Notes under the pieces: model-generated
What the model was told of the DNA's origin: nothing
Seen by the model: the letters and a program-made list of their open reading frames with translations, nothing else
Databases searched by the model: none
Shown here: piece after piece, positions 7,300 through 14,655 of the stretch
How positions within the stretch are numbered: position 1 is the first letter of the stretch
How the letters are laid out: the number at the start of each line of letters is the position of its first letter
Assembly: GCA_002298545.1 (NCBI GenBank)
Contig: DBKQ01000052.1
Location: 44,267-70,246, forward strand
Source: Prevotella sp. UBA746
GTDB lineage: Bacteria > Bacteroidota > Bacteroidia > Bacteroidales > Bacteroidaceae
DNA length: 25,980 nt
Direction: 5' to 3'
Made by a program: the position numbers and the translations under genes

Positions 7300-7756
7300 A
7301 TTTTGTCTTTTTATATTCCTGATACTTTTTGAACATCGGCACTTTGTCTACAAATTTGAATGTAAGTACATAATGCAAGAAATCCACCAGCTGATACCAA
7401 GGAGAGCCTGGCACAAGAACACTTCGCCAATTCCTTATGATGTTGGTGGTAAAGAGATACATTGCTGCAATGCAGATATAGCGCACACAGAATATCGCCT
7501 GTTCGTCAGAATGGAGAAAATGTCCGCAAACGAACAATACGGCAACAGTAGCGAAGAACAGAAAGCAACAAACGAAAAACATTCCTGCCTTTTTCCAAGA
7601 CCAATCTTCGTGATTGAACCTTGCAGCTACTAAACCGAACACGAAGTTCAGCGTAAACAGGACTACCATACTCGTCATGAAGTCCTTTATCGGGGTGAGC
7701 AGTGCCAAAAATCCCCATATCGTGCTTATTATAAATGCCCTTACATCATTCATCAT
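7247..7756 (-). CDS. Putative holin
   Basis: A 169-residue membrane protein with about four hydrophobic segments (roughly 8-22, 27-46, 58-78, 87-106) and a charged C-terminal tail (after about 125). The position directly before the endolysin, overlapping it, and the membrane profile make it the holin that permeabilises the inner membrane for lysis. Two ATG codons in a row begin the gene (7756 or 7753). It is the first gene after a dedicated phage-type promoter, with a leader of only about ten bases. Confidence 0.8.
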   Translation of the reverse strand: MMNDVRAFIISTIWGFLALLTPIKDFMTSMVVLFTLNFVFGLVAARFNHEDWSWKKAGMFFVCCFLFFATVAVLFVCGHFLHSDEQAIFCVRYICIAAMYLFTTNIIRNWRSVLVPGSPWYQLVDFLHYVLTFKFVDKVPMFKKYQEYKKTKYGNNERTDIGDNAKCKG

Positions 7757-7769
7757 TATATCTTTTCTA

Positions 7770-7814
7770 CAAAGATAGGATAAGAATTTACAAAAGTTGT
7801 TTTATCCGTTAATA
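7770..7814 (-). promoter_or_regulatory. Phage-specific promoter for the lysis cassette
   Basis: On the minus strand TATTAACGGATAAAA (7814 to 7800) is followed after exactly 22 bases by TATCTTTG (7777 to 7770), a proper -7 box. The normal -33 TTG is missing at its expected place. The same 15-mer with the same 22-base gap occurs before the scaffold gene and before the fibre genes. This site gives the holin, endolysin and downstream genes their own start point, although read-through from the portal operon is also likely because no terminator is visible between them. Confidence 0.8.
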
Positions 7815-7847
7815 GAGTACAATGTTTTATTTGCTGAACAATGTATC

Positions 7848-8072
7848 TTATTCGTCTTCTTCATGCCTAATCCTTTTCATCTTCCCCCTCTTCCATATAT
7901 TGTCTTTGTTCCGTTTTATAACTCTTCCAAAAACATCATTCTCATACAAGTCTGGACTGTCTTTTCTGCCTTGTGTTTCGGAAGCTATACCGCCATTCGG
8001 GTCATTTACTTGCTTCTGAGGTGCTCCAATGTTTTCATTTCCATTCTCAATACTAATATTTTCTGCCATCAT
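7848..8072 (-). CDS. Small basic protein with scaffold-like C-terminus
   Basis: A 74-residue protein, not recognised as a named family. Two parts stand out. GIASETQGR (about 28-36) resembles GIATETRGR in the capsid protein, and in both it is followed by a Y-x-N-D element. The C-terminal NIWKRGKMKRIR resembles SIWERGGEKRIH at the very end of the scaffold protein. It is encoded at the end of the portal operon just before the lysis promoter. I infer a role in head assembly, perhaps binding the capsid protein the way the scaffold tail does. Chance similarity of short basic motifs is the alternative. Confidence 0.7.
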   Translation of the reverse strand: MMAENISIENGNENIGAPQKQVNDPNGGIASETQGRKDSPDLYENDVFGRVIKRNKDNIWKRGKMKRIRHEEDE

Positions 8073-8092
8073 ACTTTATTTTATTTATAGTG

Positions 8093-10126
8093 TTATTCTG
8101 ATAAAGGAGCCTGTTGCTCACTTGGTTGTATGCCATGACCGCTCAACATCTGTTGAAGCATTGCCTGTGCCTTTGGATTACTCTGTGATGCTTGGCTTAT
8201 CTGTGCTTGCAGTTCGGGAGATATTTGCTGTGGTGCTCTGCCCTGCTGAATGTCCTGTTCCTGACTGTCCAGTTCTTGCAGCAAGTCGTCCGCGAATGGG
8301 AAGTCTCCGACTTTCAACAACTGCCTCAAAGATATAGCCTGCTTCTGCCATAGCTGCATCAGGAAGTCATTTGCCATCTGGCGATATACTGGAGTTGCCG
8401 TACTTTCTGTTATGTTTATGTCAAACTCTACATCGCGTATTTTCTTCGGGTCGTACTCTACGATCTCTCCTGCTTTGCCTACAATATTAAATGTACGCCT
8501 TGTGTCATAATACTGTTGCATATTCTTCACGTCCTTATATGCTCCGTCTATTATGAACTGGCTGAACGTTTCCAATATGTCAAGCAACGACATCGTGGCA
8601 TTTTGTGTCTGCTGGGCATATAGCGAACCGCTCGTTCCAGATACTCCTGGCTTGCCTTGCAATGCACCGTTTACACCGCTTATATCCTCAAAGAACTTCA
8701 ACTGGAATTTCAGCAAATCCTGTATTCCTATGTTGACACAATTGTTTGCCACCTGTACCGGCAGTTGTCCACTCTTGCTTGGTTTGAAGCGTACAAGTCC
8801 GTTAAACCTTGCCCATTCATCTGCTAAGTCATCCCATGTCAAATCATCCGGGCAGCAGTCATCAGGACATAGAAGAACGCCTTTTGCCGATGCACGCATA
8901 ATGAAATCATACATCGTAACAAGCCTGTTAACATACCGTTGCTGGTCTACTACATCCTCAACGAAGCTGTGTATTTCGCCATCAATGAACGGATAGAATT
9001 TGAATACGTATGGATGCTCACCATGGGCATAAGGAGTTTCGCCCTCACGGAGAATATCGCCAAACGGAGAGAGGTAGTAGAAATACCAGTATTCATCCAT
9101 GAACCATTCTGCTTTGATCAAAGGAATGTCTTCCTTTTCCATTCCTGCATTCAAACCGCGTTCTATACGATCCTTGTTTTCAAATTCTACTATATCGTGG
9201 TAGTCCTCAACGTCAATCTTGTAGTCATCCCCATTGTTGTAGTCATGGCAGCGGTATCTTGGCTTGCTTTCTTTACGCCATACTTCTATAACTCTACATA
9301 GAGAAGGGTTGCTTGGAGACATGAAGTCTACTTTCCGTGGATCGAACTCTCCAAACTGCTGCAAGCTGTCTTCTATCAGTTCTCTGTTGCTGGCATTACG
9401 GTATATCTCTTTCAGTCTTTTTACATCTGCTGGAGACTTAGCAAATTCCATCAGGATATTTCCGATAGTGGTATCATGTATCTCACCGATACAGCGTACA
9501 TCCCACCCTCTGAAATCCTTCATATTATTGTCCACGAAAAACTCGTTCGGGTCTACATAGTCTGTCCAACAGTCCAGTCTGTTTCGCCTCCATCCGTATT
9601 TTTTCTTGTGAATAGCAGCACCACTTATAAGGAACTCTTCCATCGTTCGGGCATCAATCTCGCTCTCCCTATTGAGCTGACGGTTGCACTGCAAGACGAT
9701 ACTCATTGTCTCGCTGTACTTCTGTTCGTCTTTGTCTCTTGCATTACATGTTGGTTCCTTGCTTTGCGAGCGATACACACCGAGAACATTCTTGACAAGT
9801 CTTCGTATAAGATTATTCTTCAGAGGTTCACTGCCTTGCTCACGTATATATTGCGACTCCGTCATTCTCCTCACGCCACCGCATTTGGAGTGAAGCTCTA
9901 TTATATCGCCCCACTGGTCTCCGTAATTGTACCGTTTGTTTCTCAATCTCCTTTTACGGAAATTATCCATGTTGTTATAATACCGCTGAGCCTCAAAGAG
10001 AACAGAATATGCGCGTTCATACGGCTGACTGTAAGAGTTGAATGAAGCCTTGACAGTATCAAGTTCTTCCCTGTTTGTTACTTTACTAAGCGACAACAGT
10101 TTTGTCTTTTCTTTTTCCTTTGCCAT
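8093..10126 (-). CDS. Portal protein (P22/crAss-like type)
   Basis: A 677-residue protein interpreted as the portal, the twelve-subunit ring at one head vertex through which DNA passes. Characteristic parts: an N-terminal YNNMDNFRKRRLRNKRYNYGDQW segment region, LKNNLIRRLVKNVLGVYRSQ (about 101-120), and a long alpha/beta core with conserved Trp/Tyr clusters (about 170-400). A stem-like helical part with LYAQQTQNATMSLLDILETF follows. The last 40 residues are rich in Gln, Ala and Ser, as is common at portal C-termini. The large size is usual for podovirus-like portals. It lies between a connector-like gene and the 74-residue gene, in the same operon as capsid and scaffold. Confidence 0.88.
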   Translation of the reverse strand: MAKEKEKTKLLSLSKVTNREELDTVKASFNSYSQPYERAYSVLFEAQRYYNNMDNFRKRRLRNKRYNYGDQWGDIIELHSKCGGVRRMTESQYIREQGSEPLKNNLIRRLVKNVLGVYRSQSKEPTCNARDKDEQKYSETMSIVLQCNRQLNRESEIDARTMEEFLISGAAIHKKKYGWRRNRLDCWTDYVDPNEFFVDNNMKDFRGWDVRCIGEIHDTTIGNILMEFAKSPADVKRLKEIYRNASNRELIEDSLQQFGEFDPRKVDFMSPSNPSLCRVIEVWRKESKPRYRCHDYNNGDDYKIDVEDYHDIVEFENKDRIERGLNAGMEKEDIPLIKAEWFMDEYWYFYYLSPFGDILREGETPYAHGEHPYVFKFYPFIDGEIHSFVEDVVDQQRYVNRLVTMYDFIMRASAKGVLLCPDDCCPDDLTWDDLADEWARFNGLVRFKPSKSGQLPVQVANNCVNIGIQDLLKFQLKFFEDISGVNGALQGKPGVSGTSGSLYAQQTQNATMSLLDILETFSQFIIDGAYKDVKNMQQYYDTRRTFNIVGKAGEIVEYDPKKIRDVEFDINITESTATPVYRQMANDFLMQLWQKQAISLRQLLKVGDFPFADDLLQELDSQEQDIQQGRAPQQISPELQAQISQASQSNPKAQAMLQQMLSGHGIQPSEQQAPLSE

Positions 10127-10130
10127 ATAG

Positions 10131-10793
10131 TTATTGCATTTGAGAAGGTTCTATATCTACAATTCCTGCCAGATTCTTTGCGACAGACAGTAGTCCGTTG
10201 GCTGTATCGTTGTCGCCCAAACTGACACAGACAAGATAAGCCGTCATGTATTTTACGGCATCAGCCAAGCCCTGTGGCAAATCTATCGTGCCGGCATTAA
10301 TGGAAGGTAACTTCACATAAGACAAGTCCAATGTAGCATCATCCGAATTGCTTGTGTATAGTTCTATATACCTTTGTCCTTCAGCATGTACTATTGCTGC
10401 AACAGGTCTTTCTACATTTCCGCGCACACCAAACCTGCTTGTCTGCAATTTATACTCGTCATCATTCTCTGATATAATCTTGCCTGGTCTTATCCAGTCG
10501 CTGACCTTAACAGACAAGACACGTATCAAGTCTGACGGTAATTCCACTTTGCCGAAATATGCACCGTAAGAATTTTGCCAAGTTACAATATTGTCTGCAA
10601 GCGTTGTTCCTTCCACCAATAGAGACGAAGCTTCTGTCAAGATTATTTTTGCCGCATCCACGATTCTGCTCTGGATAAGTTCTCCTTGAGAGAGAGTATC
10701 AGAGTCATCAGGCACAAGTACAGCACTCTCCTGATTGCGGTCAAGAATTACCTTGACTTCTTTCACCAAGTCAGATACAGCATAATTTACCAT
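10131..10793 (-). CDS. Putative head-tail connector / adaptor
   Basis: A 220-residue protein without signal or membrane segment. It has an N-terminal helical part (1-60), a beta-rich centre with LPSDLIRVLSVKVSDW (about 80-95) and a C-terminal helix pair LADAVKYMTAYLVCVSLG (about 184-201). The size and the position between capsid and portal genes fit an adaptor that docks under the portal. I infer the role mainly from context. The portal follows after four bases. Confidence 0.6.
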   Translation of the reverse strand: MVNYAVSDLVKEVKVILDRNQESAVLVPDDSDTLSQGELIQSRIVDAAKIILTEASSLLVEGTTLADNIVTWQNSYGAYFGKVELPSDLIRVLSVKVSDWIRPGKIISENDDEYKLQTSRFGVRGNVERPVAAIVHAEGQRYIELYTSNSDDATLDLSYVKLPSINAGTIDLPQGLADAVKYMTAYLVCVSLGDNDTANGLLSVAKNLAGIVDIEPSQMQ

Positions 10794-10794
10794 A

Positions 10795-11199
10795 TTACTC
10801 CAGTCCTTCTAATTCAACACCATATTCATTTGCCACGGCAAGTACATCTTCTTTGGTCTTCATCTTTGTGCGTGATACTCCAAAAGTATCTGCGAGATAA
10901 TCCTTGGCATCAGCAATATCCGACACACAATATGTCTTTTTCTCCTCTGCAATTTTCTTTGCCTTTGCCGCGGCTTTCTTTTTCGTCTCGGCTTCCAACT
11001 TCTTCTCGTCTATTGTTTCTTCAAGCCAGAACTTGTCGTTAAACCAGTAATGGCTCTCTATTGCCTTTTGCTCTTTTACGTCTCTCGTTGAATATATGCT
11101 TGTGCCATGACTCTGACCGTCAAACACAATTCGTTTAAGACCTCCCTCCAACTTTACGTTGAAAGCCAAGTCTGAATTTCCCTGATATGTTTTTAACAT
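10795..11199 (-). CDS. Small capsid-region protein with LEM/HeH-like C-terminus
   Basis: A 134-residue protein encoded directly after the capsid gene. The N-terminal half is beta-rich (LAFNVKLEGGLKRIVFDG), the middle is a charged Lys/Ala/Glu helix (about 66-88), and the end (ADAKDYLADTFGVSRTKMKTKEDVLAVANEYGVE region) has the pattern of a short helix-extension-helix (HeH/LEM-like) fold. It belongs to a type commonly found beside capsid genes in Bacteroidetes phages. A head decoration or completion role is likely but not shown. Its ATG sits 16 bases after a terminator, so its level is probably set by read-through. Confidence 0.65.
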   Translation of the reverse strand: MLKTYQGNSDLAFNVKLEGGLKRIVFDGQSHGTSIYSTRDVKEQKAIESHYWFNDKFWLEETIDEKKLEAETKKKAAAKAKKIAEEKKTYCVSDIADAKDYLADTFGVSRTKMKTKEDVLAVANEYGVELEGLE

Positions 11200-11214
11200 C
11201 TTTCTCTTCTAATT

Positions 11215-11248
11215 AAAAAGAGGGATGGGGCAAGTGCCCACACCCCTC
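11215..11248 (-). terminator. Terminator immediately after the capsid gene
   Basis: On the minus strand a GC-rich stem (GAGGGGTG, bulged T, GGGC, loop ACTT, GCCCCATCCCTC) is followed by five Ts. It lies between the capsid stop (11285) and the next ATG (11199). It should end a large share of transcripts after scaffold and capsid, and let a minority through to connector and portal. Confidence 0.75.
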
Positions 11249-11284
11249 ATAAATTATATATACATGAATGAACCTAACTCTAAG

Positions 11285-12793
11285 TTAAGCAGTCGCAAGC
11301 TTCATTCTTGCGTGAGCTTTCGGGTATTTCAGATACAGACACGCTACTTCCTGAATTACCACAGCATCCGTGTTGCGAATACCTGCTGCTTTAAGGTCAA
11401 GCACGTTACGCGCCCAAGGCAAGTGTACTCGCTTTACAAGGAACTCTGGATCGAGAACCAATGCACAGTCGCTCATTCCCTGCAAGTCGAAGAACTCTGA
11501 ATGAATCATCAGCAACTCCCCGAAGTCTGTCTCCCAACTCTTGAACTTTAAGTTGAATACTTCAACGGTATCTTTCAGTCGGAACTTCTCTGAACGTATC
11601 TTGGAGAATGCCGTTACAACCTGTGAACCGGCAATAACGACCTTGCGCTTGTTGCCAATGCCTGTACCTACAAATATATCTTTTGTAATATCCACAAGTT
11701 CATTGTCCCAGATTACAACATCATCCTTCTTGAAACCTTTCTTTTGGTCATCCTCGGTTGCCTTGTGTCCTACTTCAATGTCCTTTCCAGCCATCCACCA
11801 AATACCTTTGGTAAACCACTGTGAGGAATTGTTCTTTGTCGTATGCTTGATACAAGCCATGTCTCCAAACAAGAAAGTTCCCTCCATTGCAAGGCGCATG
11901 TCATAGATAGAATCCTCTTCCATATCAGAGAAGCTCCAATCCACTTTCTTTGCAGCAATCTTGTCAAAGGTACTCTGCTCAATCTGAATCATAAAGTTCT
12001 GACAATACTGAGTATCGCTTGTCGGAAGGTTGTTGAAACGTCCTGTCTGTACGTCAAGCTCTCCACAAGCCTTTGCCATACGGATAAGTACAGTCTTTGC
12101 CGGAATTGCCGGCACTCCGATAGCCTGCTTCTGATACATGTTACCATTAACGGCAAAGACTATAGGCTGACCATCTGTATTCTTACCGCATACGCACAGT
12201 TCCAAATCCGGAACTGGAACGCCTTTGTTCTTATCATCTGAATATGCAACACCATTATAGTCTGTAATTGCCTTTACTCCTACCACACGGATAGTATCAT
12301 CAAGAGTAAACATGTCTGGATCATCAACTGGCAGCACAACGGATGAACCTGTACTTGCCTCAGTTGTGGTCTTTACTGTGGTCTTGATTGGACGTGTACC
12401 GATAGAGTAATATTCCACTACAAAAGAATCGGCGGTCTTCGGTGTAGCGTAACGTGAAATCTGGTCTACAGGAGTTGCCATAGGACGGATTTTTGTAATC
12501 TTGTCATTCAAATCATTTGAATAGAAGTTTACATCACCTTCTGCCCATTTCGTTTCACGTCCACGTGTCTCCGTTGCGATTCCTTCATTCTGCCTTGCAG
12601 CACCACCATTGCCGCCTTCTCCGGCAGTCTCTGCTCCACCAGCCTCTGCCGCATGTCCACTATTGGTCGTACCTGCATCAGGCAAGTTTGTAGCCTCCGC
12701 CATCAGAACAGAGCCGTTTACTCCAAAAATCATAGCCAAAGCCATGAGGAACACGGACATCAGCCAACTGAATGTTTGTTTTGTTGTCTTCAT
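11285..12793 (-). CDS. Major capsid protein with N-terminal signal-like segment
   Basis: A 502-residue protein taken as the major capsid protein from its size, its place after the scaffold gene and features such as MATPVDQISRYA (about 105-116), which I associate with capsid proteins of Bacteroidetes phages. Oddly it begins with a basic N-terminus and a hydrophobic stretch (about residues 9-31), ending near AEA (32-34), which fits a signal peptidase I site. A Gly/Ala/Glu-rich linker (35-75) and GIATETRGR follow. The start at 12793 has an A/T-rich Bacteroidetes leader; a later start at M31 would remove the hydrophobic part and cannot be excluded. A strong stem-loop terminator follows the gene. 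Confidence 0.85.
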   Translation of the reverse strand: MKTTKQTFSWLMSVFLMALAMIFGVNGSVLMAEATNLPDAGTTNSGHAAEAGGAETAGEGGNGGAARQNEGIATETRGRETKWAEGDVNFYSNDLNDKITKIRPMATPVDQISRYATPKTADSFVVEYYSIGTRPIKTTVKTTTEASTGSSVVLPVDDPDMFTLDDTIRVVGVKAITDYNGVAYSDDKNKGVPVPDLELCVCGKNTDGQPIVFAVNGNMYQKQAIGVPAIPAKTVLIRMAKACGELDVQTGRFNNLPTSDTQYCQNFMIQIEQSTFDKIAAKKVDWSFSDMEEDSIYDMRLAMEGTFLFGDMACIKHTTKNNSSQWFTKGIWWMAGKDIEVGHKATEDDQKKGFKKDDVVIWDNELVDITKDIFVGTGIGNKRKVVIAGSQVVTAFSKIRSEKFRLKDTVEVFNLKFKSWETDFGELLMIHSEFFDLQGMSDCALVLDPEFLVKRVHLPWARNVLDLKAAGIRNTDAVVIQEVACLYLKYPKAHARMKLATA

Positions 12794-12823
12794 TATCTGT
12801 AAATTTTAAATTAATAAATCCTT

Positions 12824-13642
12824 TTATCTATTGTGTATTCTCTTCTCTCCGCCTCGTTCCCATATAGAACCGCCTCTTGCCATTCGTCCGAGTGCTCCGA
12901 AGTCAGGTTGGTTGTCTCCGTCCTGTGCCGATTCTGCTGTTGCAGAATCCAAATCAGCCACTCCATCGCCTTTCTTGCGGAGTTCCAGGTTTTTCTGGTG
13001 TTTAATGTTCTTTCCACGTACCTCACCCTCATGTGCAGCATTGGCTACGTCTTCATCATGACTTGCAGCGAGTCTTAGCATTTCAAGAGCTTCCCTTGTG
13101 AACTTGCCCCGGATAACGTCATTGGCAACAACGAACATCTTGCCGATTAATTCATTGGTAACGTCTTCACCAAACTCTTTGTCCATTGCGTCAAAGACTT
13201 CATAGCTTTTCTTGATATTCTCTGCATACTCATCATCAAGTTTCTTGCTTTCGGCAACTCGTTTCAGATAGTCTGCTTGTGCTTCACCGATTGCATCTGC
13301 TTGTTCCGGGTCTGTGAGTATATCCACAAACTCATCGCCAAAGTTCCTTACAAGTTCCACGGCAGGATTTTTACCGCTTCTCATTGCCTGCAAGAAAGCT
13401 GCAGAACGAGGGTCGGCAGTCATCATGTCGCTCATAGCCTTTTCGTTTGCCTTATAGCCTTCGATTGTCTTTTGGTCTGCATCGTAGTCATCATTGATTG
13501 CACCATAAATCGCTTCATCGTCAGCATAGTCTTTATCTGGGTGACGTGTCTTCAAACGTTCCAAAGCCAAGTCTCTTTTTGTCTTGGCAGCTTGCTGTGC
13601 CGCAGCTCCAGCGTTCTGAATATTGTTTGTATTTCCAGCCAT
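12824..13642 (-). CDS. Putative capsid scaffolding protein
   Basis: A 272-residue, highly charged, mostly helical protein. The N-terminal region is Ala/Gln/Asn-rich, the centre is acidic (about 40-190), and the C-terminus is basic (GALGRMARGGSIWERGGEKR near 249-268). An acidic helical body with a basic helical tail that binds the coat is the plan of P22-like scaffolds. It is the first gene after a phage-specific promoter and lies directly before the capsid gene. No protease domain is seen, so it is a pure scaffold rather than a fusion. The IWERGGEKRI end is echoed in the 74-residue protein at 7848-8072. Confidence 0.78.
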   Translation of the reverse strand: MAGNTNNIQNAGAAAQQAAKTKRDLALERLKTRHPDKDYADDEAIYGAINDDYDADQKTIEGYKANEKAMSDMMTADPRSAAFLQAMRSGKNPAVELVRNFGDEFVDILTDPEQADAIGEAQADYLKRVAESKKLDDEYAENIKKSYEVFDAMDKEFGEDVTNELIGKMFVVANDVIRGKFTREALEMLRLAASHDEDVANAAHEGEVRGKNIKHQKNLELRKKGDGVADLDSATAESAQDGDNQPDFGALGRMARGGSIWERGGEKRIHNR

Positions 13643-13670
13643 ATTTGAATAACAGATTAAAAATATTGCC

Positions 13671-13715
13671 CAAAATTAATGCTTTTCATACTTTCTTCTT
13701 TTTTATCCGTTAATA
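13671..13715 (-). promoter_or_regulatory. Phage-specific promoter for the head operon
   Basis: Minus strand TATTAACGGATAAAA (13715 to 13701), exactly 22 bases, then TAATTTTG (13678 to 13671). This is the second exact copy of the motif. It drives scaffold, capsid, connector and portal, with a leader of about 25 bases before the scaffold ATG at 13642. It overlaps nothing coding, and a divergent housekeeping-type promoter starts 14 bases further right. Confidence 0.8.
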
Positions 13716-13728
13716 TTCATTATCCATA

Positions 13729-13760
13729 TTTGATTTTGTCAGTATATTTTTGTATATTTG
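13729..13760 (+). promoter_or_regulatory. Housekeeping-type promoter for the terminase operon
   Basis: TTTG (13729-13732), a 20-base spacer and TATATTTG (13753-13760) match the Bacteroidetes consensus fully. The start site would be near 13766, only about six bases before ATG 13772. There is no TATTAACGGATAAAA on this strand, so this operon appears to be controlled differently from its divergent neighbour. Confidence 0.7.
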
Positions 13761-13771
13761 CAGTGTCTAAT

Positions 13772-14227
13772 ATGAAGTTCAAAGGCTCATCTTGTGACTT
13801 TACACAAGAACGTGATGCTGACTTGTTGAGGGCTTACCGTGAAATAATATCGGGAAGAGACAATTTTAGTCTGTCTGAGATTGAAAGGAGAATACTTCAA
13901 TCTCCGAGTAGAAGGTTTTGGGTATCTGAAGGCAGAGCTTACAGGGTCATATTAGATTTATTAAAAGGAAAATCCATTGACTACATGATTCCGACAAGGA
14001 AAGCTATGTTCATGGAGATTTTCCGAAGGTTCCAGATATACAGCAAAGAGCATCCGTCTCTCACGAAGATGGAAATAATATGGCATATTTGTAATGAGGA
14101 GGCACCAAGCTTCTATCTTACTCAATACACTATCCATGTCATTTTATGCAGAGTGAGGAAGGAGGAGAAGAAAAGATGTTACGAAAAAAGAAAACGCAGA
14201 TTGAAGTTTATGTTTGGTTCATTTTGA
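13772..14227 (+). CDS. Small conserved Bacteroidetes phage protein, possible small terminase
   Basis: A 151-residue basic, helical protein beginning MKFKGSSCDFTQERDADLLR. Proteins with this N-terminus are familiar in Bacteroidetes prophages and mobile elements, but I know no proven function. It contains FSLSEIERRILQSPSRRFWVSEGRAY-type helix pairs repeated in looser form further on (PSLTKMEIIWHICNEEAPSF), suggesting two related helical units that could bind DNA. As first gene before the large terminase it could be the small terminase subunit, but this is inference. The promoter defines ATG 13772 as start; longer reading upstream would begin inside the opposite promoter region. Confidence 0.78.
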   Translation: MKFKGSSCDFTQERDADLLRAYREIISGRDNFSLSEIERRILQSPSRRFWVSEGRAYRVILDLLKGKSIDYMIPTRKAMFMEIFRRFQIYSKEHPSLTKMEIIWHICNEEAPSFYLTQYTIHVILCRVRKEEKKRCYEKRKRRLKFMFGSF

Positions 14228-14655
14228 TTTTCGTCCTTTCACTCCTTGGACATGACGGCATGGGACTGTATCACGGATGTAGCGTTCTGCAACGTCTTAC
14301 TTATCCTCTGTTTCATCAGAACGTATTCCATGCTCTTGTAAACCTTTGGGCATTATATCAATGTTTGAATGCCATTCAGTGCAGATGGAACTTGATAGGG
14401 TTCTATATAATTGCCGTCAGTTATCCTTTTGCAGCAGATACTCCGATAGTAGGATTAAGCGGTTTTGTATATGCCTATATGGGGTATATTGCACCTTATG
14501 TAAAAAAGAAGGTGAAATACAATCTTACAATATTATTATATATATCTATTGGGCTTGTGTTTCCTTGCATGGCAATTGGAGTCCACATCTATTGTTATGT
14601 ACTTGGTCTTTTGTGGGGTTATTTAAATGCACCATTATGCCAAGACAAGTATTGA
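14176..14655 (+). CDS. Rhomboid-like intramembrane serine protease
   Basis: A 159-residue multi-pass membrane protein with the marks of a rhomboid protease. FHALVNLWAL in the second segment gives H52 and N56 (the HxxxN oxyanion pair), GLSGFVYAYMG carries nucleophile S95, and GVHIYCYVLGLLWGYL in the last segment carries the catalytic H137. These are in the right order and about the right spacing; the protein is shorter than GlpG and lacks its cytoplasmic domain. I prefer ATG 14176, which follows a clear GGAGG; ATG 14146 is possible. It overlaps the end of the gene before it and the start of the terminase (19 bases), so it is an integral part of the phage operon. Its substrate is unknown. Confidence 0.75.
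   Translation: MLRKKKTQIEVYVWFILIFVLSLLGHDGMGLYHGCSVLQRLTYPLFHQNVFHALVNLWALYQCLNAIQCRWNLIGFYIIAVSYPFAADTPIVGLSGFVYAYMGYIAPYVKKKVKYNLTILLYISIGLVFPCMAIGVHIYCYVLGLLWGYLNAPLCQDKY

Noticed and set aside
7816..7847. Terminator between the 74-residue gene and the lysis promoter
   Set aside because: ACAATGT occurs twice as a direct, not inverted, repeat and forms no stem.
14346..14636. 97-residue N-terminal extension of the terminase
   Set aside because: This part overlaps the rhomboid gene in another frame and shows no terminase-like sequence.
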